Source of the DNA: a bacterium
GTDB lineage: Bacteria; SAR324; XYD2-FULL-50-16
Reading direction: 5' to 3'
Assembly (NCBI GenBank): GCA_018830885.1
Contig: JAHJRI010000076.1
Span: forward strand, 53,268 to 117,267
DNA: 64,000 nt
Shown here: positions 58,288 to 64,000 of the stretch, piece after piece
Layout: every line of letters starts with the position of its first letter
Position numbering within the stretch: the first letter of the stretch is position 1
The notes under the pieces: generated by a model
Database searches by the model: none
What the model was told of the DNA's origin: nothing
The model's input: the letters and a program-made list of their open reading frames with translations, nothing else
Made by a program: the position numbers and the translations under genes

Positions 58288-61200
58288 TCAGCTGTACAAC
58301 CAGACCCTGAGCAGCGAAAACAGTTTTTCGGGATCAACGGGCTTGGCCAGGTAATCATTGGCACCGGCGTCAATGCATTTTTCACGATCCCCTTTCATCG
58401 CTTTGGCGGTCAAGGCGATGATCGGCAGTTTCGCCCACGCCGCCTGCTGCCTGATCTTGCCGATGGCCTCGTAGCCGTCCATGACCGGCATCATGATATC
58501 CATCAGCACCAGGTCGATACCCGGTATTTCAATCAGGCGGTCCAGCGCCTCCTGGCCGTTGGCGGCAGCATGAACTTTGAGACCCCTGCTTTCCAGAACG
58601 GCCATCAATGCGTATACATTGCGCATATCGTCATCCACCAGCAAAATCTCCCTGTCCTTTAATGCTGTTTCCTGGTCATGAATCATTCGAAACGTGTTCT
58701 GCAGTTCGGCGGGAAGATCCGCTTCAACCCGATGCAGAAACAGCGTTACCTCGTCCAGCAGTCTTGTTCCGGAATTCACCCCTTTGACAATGATGCTCTC
58801 GGCGTATTTGCGAAGTTCAATCTCTTCCCTGCGTGTAATATCACGGCCGGTATGCACAATAACGGGTGGTAAGCTGCTGCTTGATTCCTTTTCAATTCTT
58901 GACAGCAACTCAAATCCCGACATATCCGGCAGACGGAGATCCAGGATCATCAGATCGATGGCATTCGATTGCAGAATTGTCAGCGCTTCGCCGGCTGTTG
59001 CCGCCAAATGGATCTGCAGATCTTTTTTTTCTCCCAGCAGGTCTGAGAGACTGTTTCTGGTGGTTTCATCATCCTCGACAATCAGGAGCTGCTGGATGGT
59101 TTTGGTAATGGTATTTTCGATTTTATCAAATGCCTGACCCAGTTTTTCTCTGTTGACCGGTTTGGTGAGAAAACCGATGGCCCCGATTTTCAGGCCGATC
59201 ATCTTTTTGTCCAGCACGGAAATGAAATGGACTGGGATGGCCCGGGTCCGGGGATGGCTCTTGAGCTGTTCCATTACTGTCCAGCCATCCATCCCGGGCA
59301 GATTGATGTCGAGAATAATGGCGCTGGGCAGACGTTTCTCGGCCACTGCCAGCCCCTTTGCCCCGTCCACTGCCACCAATCCCTTGAATCCCTTTTCGCG
59401 GGCCAGATCCAGTAGAATACGGGCAAATTTGACATCGTCATCAATAATGAGAATCGATTTCTCGTCCGGGAGAAGATTGTCGCTGTCATCTCCCTCGAAA
59501 CCGGGTTTTTCCGTTTCTTCCGTCAAAACGGTTGATGCGGGTGATGCTGCTCTCCCGGGAATGCGCAACGCCATCACTGGTATCGGGACTGTGGGGTGAC
59601 CCTCGTTTTGAGCGGGTGGCTGGAGAGCCGTCGTGACCCCGGTCTGGATATTCTCAATATGCAGCGGCAGATAAAGGGTAAAGGTGCTCCCTTCCCCCTC
59701 ACTGCTTTCCAGCAGGATCTCACATTGCAGTAGTTTCACCAGTTCCCGGGAAATGGAGAGACCCAGACCGGTGCCCCCATATTGACGGCTGGTGCTGCCA
59801 TCAACCTGTTGGAAGGCTTCAAAAATCAGTTTCTGTTTCTCAACGGGGATGCCGATACCGCTGTCTGATATGGAAATAGCCAGGGTTTGTCCCGGGACCA
59901 TGTTGACTGTATCAGGGATGGCTGCGGGTCGGAAGATCCTGACATCGATGCCACCCTTTTGCGTGAATTTCACTGCGTTGGACATCAGGTTTTTCAATAT
60001 CTGGTTCAACTTCTGGCTGTCTGTGTGGATGGTGTCCGGGACATCCCTGTCCAGTCGGATATTCAGCGAGAGCTTTTTCTTCTCCACCAGCGGTTGAAAC
60101 GAGTGCTGCAGGTACCGGGAAATATTGGCCACGCTGATATTTTCCGGTATCAGGTCCATCTTCCCGGCTTCGATTTTGGAGAGATCCAGGATATCATTGA
60201 TCAGGGTCAGCAGTTCTGTGCCACTGGAGTGGATATCCCGTGCAAATTTCACCTGTTTGGCACTCAGGTTCTGATCCTTGTTTTCATAGAGTAACTGTGC
60301 AAAAATCAGGAGACTGTTCAGTGGGGTTCTCAATTCATGGGACATGTTGGCCAGGAACTCGGACTTGTAGCGACTGGCGGTTTCCAGATCCCGGGCCTTC
60401 TCTTCAAGCTGTCGGCCGGCGGTTTCCAGGTCTCTGTTTTGCTGCTCCACCTCCACCTGCTTTCTTTCCAGGGACTTTGTGTTCTCCTCCAGCTCTTCGT
60501 TGGACTGTCTCAACTCCTCCTGCTGGGTCTGCAACGCTTCGTTGATCAGTTTCAGCTCCCCCTGTTTGGCCTTTAGATTGGCTTCCGACGATTGAGCGCC
60601 TCGGTCTGCTCTTCCAGTTCCTCGTTGCTGGCGCGCAGTTCCTCCTGCTGGGATTGCAGTTCCTCCGACTGTCGCTGGGTTTTTTCCAGCAGTTCCTTCA
60701 GCCGCAGTCGGGACTGGCCGGCATGGATGACAATGGCGATGGTATCCAGTACCCCTGCCAGAAAACGCTGTTGCATGTCGGTAAAAGGATTTAATGCCCC
60801 CAGGAACAGGACCCCTTTGAGCTCCCCTTCGAAAAAAAAAGGCAGGGCCATAAAACTCCGCGGAACCATGTTGACATGGCCCACATCAACAGTCAGAAAC
60901 GCTTCCGGGATATCGGTGAGATGCAACGGTCTCCCTTCCAGGGCACACTGCCCGATAAAGCCTTCTCCAAAGGAGATCCGCGATAAATCCTCCCGGTTTT
61001 TGGGAAAAGCGTATCCGGCAGCCAGCGCCAGTTTCTGCGGTCCACTGTGCAGGTAAAGAGCGCCGGTCTGCGATTCCAGAAAGGGAACCAGGAAGTTGAG
61101 AATCGCCTGGGATAGGGCCTCCGGGTCTTGTTCCCCCCGTATCTGATGGTTCAATTCAGCCTGGCCGGTTTTCAACCAATTTTCCGCTTCAATTTGATCT

Positions 61201-62374
61201 TGTTTTTCCTGGACAGTTCGGTTGACCTGCTTCAGGTTTAGGGTCAGTTCATTAAAATCCTTGCCCAGATCACCAATTTCATCCTGGCTGCTCAATTGGA
61301 TACGGTGGTCCAGATCGCCGCTGCCGATAATATTAACTCCGGATTGCAGTGCCTTGAGCGGCTGTGTGATGGAACGGGAGATATAATAGCCCACCGCCAC
61401 GATAATCAGCAGCAGCAGGACAAAAACCATCAGAATGCGAATTCCCAGATCAAAAATCGGGCCCATCACTTCCGCTTCGTCATATTCGACCATCAGGATC
61501 CAGTCGTAGTCCTTGAAATCCTCAAACCCCATCGAGTGGGTGAAGGCAAACAGTTTCGATCCCCTTTGGGAGCGATAAAAAATCCCTTCTCCCCGTTTAT
61601 TTTCCTGTATTTTTTCGTGCCGGAAAGATCCGCCCAGAACTTGAATGTCTGGGTGGAGTATAACTGACGTCCCTCCCGGGTCATCAAATGGATGCGGGTG
61701 GATCGATAGGGTTTGACGAACAGCTCAACTTCCCGGAAAAAATCCTGTGTTACGACCATTACACCAATCAACCCCAGCATGTTCCCTTCATCATCATCAA
61801 TTCTGACCACGATCGGGAAAACGCCGTGGTTGTGTTCCGGATGATTGATGACCCTGCCCACATAGGTGCCCTTTTTTGCAGCCTCTTTCCATCCGGTCTC
61901 ATTGCCCAGTCTGTCAGTGGTGTTATCATCGGTTTGTGCGATGACGATACCATAACGGTTCGTCACCACAATGTTAGAGTACTGACTGTACCCATATTGC
62001 TTTTCCGGGTATTCCAGGAACATTTTACTGAGATGGTCGGTCAGGTTTTTATTGATCCGTTTCTGCCGGGAAGCAGCGGTTTTTTGACCATCCCCTTCGT
62101 CACGGTTTACCTGCCGGGCAAAAGCTCGATTTGATTCCACCAGCGTTTGCTGATAGATTTCCCGATCCACTTCTTTCTGTATCTCCTCAATCATCCTGTG
62201 TATCTTCTGATCAAAGCTGTGCATCAGGGAATCGGCCAGGAAAACCGACTGGTTGCCCACCGAACTTTCCAGGGATTGCCGGCTGACACTCCAGGTATAC
62301 AGAGTCAGACCGACCAGCATCAGCGCCGCTACTCCAAAACCGATCGTCAACCGGGTCCCGATGGTATTTCTCAT
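58288..62374 (-). CDS. dCache-HAMP-GAF-HisKA-HATPase-REC-REC-REC hybrid kinase (two apparent single-nt frameshifts near 60592 and 61652)
   Basis: Three consecutive ORFs encode contiguous parts; FLANMSHELRTPLNSLLIFAQLL, GGTGLGLSISRELVKLL, three receiver domains. Confidence 0.82.
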
Positions 62375-62383
62375 AGAATGGGC

Positions 62384-63499
62384 TCAATAAATCTGGTTTA
62401 GAAATTCAAGCTTCCCTCGTTTGATCCGGGCCGGAAACAAGGGGAAGAAAATGTCCTGGGTACCGGGTGGTACCGTAAAACTGCCGAGGATGCCGTTATG
62501 GGAAAACCCGCTATTTAACGCTGTTTTGACAGTTTGGCTGTTCAGATCGTTTTCTGTTAACAGGTTGGTGATCAGGGTGATGAAATCATACCCGCTGGCT
62601 GCCTGATGGAAAAATTCCTTCCGGTACCGGTGCTCATATTCAGCCTTGATTTTCTGGTGGAAGACATAATTGGTGTTGTAGATGATGGGTGCAGCCGTGT
62701 AGACACCATCATTGTGTTCGAGCAGCGGTATGCCCGAAGTCGCCAGGATAAGACCGCCGTAACCGGTAGCCTTGATTTGGCCCACCAGGGTATCGACGAA
62801 ACTTGGAAAACCAGCCACATAGACCGCTTCCATCTTCAGGTGTGCCTGGATCTGGTGCTGGATGTCCTGATCTTGAAGTTGAATCGGTTCACTGCTGATA
62901 ATCCTGCCGGGTGCCCGGTAGATCCTGTCAAAGGCCCTGTTGACGGATTGGCCAAATTCATCATCCTGGAAGAAGACAGCGATGCTGGAGATTTTTTTTG
63001 TACTCAGGATACCGGCAATGGATTTTGCCTCGTCGATTGACGACAAATAATATTGAAACACCCAGCTGTTCTGCTGGGTAAATCTGGGGGATGACACGGC
63101 CAGACCGGCGATGACGACTTTGTACTGCTCCGCCAGGGGGGCCAGGGACAGGGCAACGGCACTGGTTGCCGTAATATAGAACAGGGGTTGATGCTTCAAT
63201 TCAATTTCATTAAAGAGTCGCACAGCTTCCAGGGGATCGGACCTGCTGTCCCTGACGATCAGCTCCAGTTCTCGACCGTTCACCCCCCCCTCGGTATTGA
63301 CAGCATCAACGGACAGTTCCAGTCCCTCTTTGAGTACGACCAGATGGGATGCCGGACCCGACATGGGAATGATGACCCCGATTTTGATGGTTTTCCGGTT
63401 CAGGATTCCGCTCAGGTAAATTCCTCCGGCTCCTGCAAATATCACGAAAAACAGGATGCCAAATCCGATTTTCAGTCTGTTTGATGATTTCTCTGGCAT
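62384..63499 (-). CDS. LivJ-type periplasmic binding protein
   Basis: IKIGVIIPMSGPASHLVVLKEGLELSVDAVNTEGGVNGRELELIVRDSRSDPLEAVRLFNEI. Confidence 0.88.
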   Translation of the reverse strand: MPEKSSNRLKIGFGILFFVIFAGAGGIYLSGILNRKTIKIGVIIPMSGPASHLVVLKEGLELSVDAVNTEGGVNGRELELIVRDSRSDPLEAVRLFNEIELKHQPLFYITATSAVALSLAPLAEQYKVVIAGLAVSSPRFTQQNSWVFQYYLSSIDEAKSIAGILSTKKISSIAVFFQDDEFGQSVNRAFDRIYRAPGRIISSEPIQLQDQDIQHQIQAHLKMEAVYVAGFPSFVDTLVGQIKATGYGGLILATSGIPLLEHNDGVYTAAPIIYNTNYVFHQKIKAEYEHRYRKEFFHQAASGYDFITLITNLLTENDLNSQTVKTALNSGFSHNGILGSFTVPPGTQDIFFPLFPARIKRGKLEFLNQIY

Positions 63500-63677
63500 G
63501 GCTCTTCCCTGTTCAGGTGTCTTAAAAACGGTGTGATCGGCATGAATCCTTTAATGGACGATTCGACTGGCTGCGCAATCGGTTTTCGGACTGACCAGAA
63601 TGCCCGTTTGGGTCCAGCTGATAATGGGAACCCTGAAATGGCTGGCTGGATTTCCACACCCTGTAGCATGTGCCCCT

Positions 63678-63840
63678 ATGTCGTTAACTTATGACTGTTC
63701 CGCACCATAGGGATGTCATTTCAAGAAACGCATCAATCCATCCTGGAGCTCCGGGAAGCCATCCATGGCTTCCAAGGTTCTTGCAATGACACCCCTATGG
63801 TGCTCTGACAATTGAGAAAAGCCCCTTAAGTTAACGACAT
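63678..63840. repeat. Long hairpin/MITE-like repeat, copy E
   Basis: Ends ATGTCGTTAACTTA ... TTAAGTTAACGACAT; internal GCACCATAGGGATGTCATTTCAAGAAACGCAT ... GTTCTTGCAATGACACCCCTATGGTGC. Confidence 0.85.
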
Positions 63841-64000
63841 TGACATGTGTCCTGTTTCTAATAGTTGACTTCATTTAGTGTGCCAGTTGGGGCTGAACCT
63901 GAAATTTCTAATATTTAGTGTATAATTCTATATTTTATCATCATTGTCCGGTCAGGATTTTGCACTTCAGGACCAGTCAATCGAGGTTTTCAATAAAATC

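Noticed and set aside
3766-63840. CRISPR array interpretation of the five repeats
   Set aside because: Copies are kilobases apart, imperfect and palindromic with no regular spacers; no cas genes.

Overview
Bacterial chromosomal window. The Hdr/Qmo-type redox genes, sigma-54 regulators and large sensor kinases suggest Desulfobacterota; this is inference, as no rRNA is present. About 40 protein genes, mostly on the minus strand. Main blocks: (1) a GrdB-like gene with an in-frame UGA that very probably encodes selenocysteine, next to a methyltransferase and a nitronate monooxygenase-like gene (3.9-7 kb); (2) a TusA/MvhD/HdrA/HdrA-QmoB/QmoC/DsrE electron-transfer operon with a nearby sigma-54 regulator, apparently sharing TGTTAC..GTAACA sites (12.4-25.1 kb); (3) a liv-type ABC operon with an embedded acyl-CoA ligase, whose binding-protein gene is broken by a perfect 40-bp tandem duplication (25.9-32.9 kb); (4) a decayed two-component locus in which a 310-bp MITE with an 8-bp target duplication interrupts a MASE3 histidine kinase (39.5-41.8 kb); (5) a roughly 21-kb signalling supercluster combining partner-switching modules (PP2C, STAS, receiver-RsbW), CheB/CheR, hybrid kinases and three large unrecognised proteins (41.9-63.5 kb). 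A family of long hairpin/MITE-like intergenic repeats (5 copies) is dispersed through the window. No tRNA, rRNA or CRISPR was recognised.
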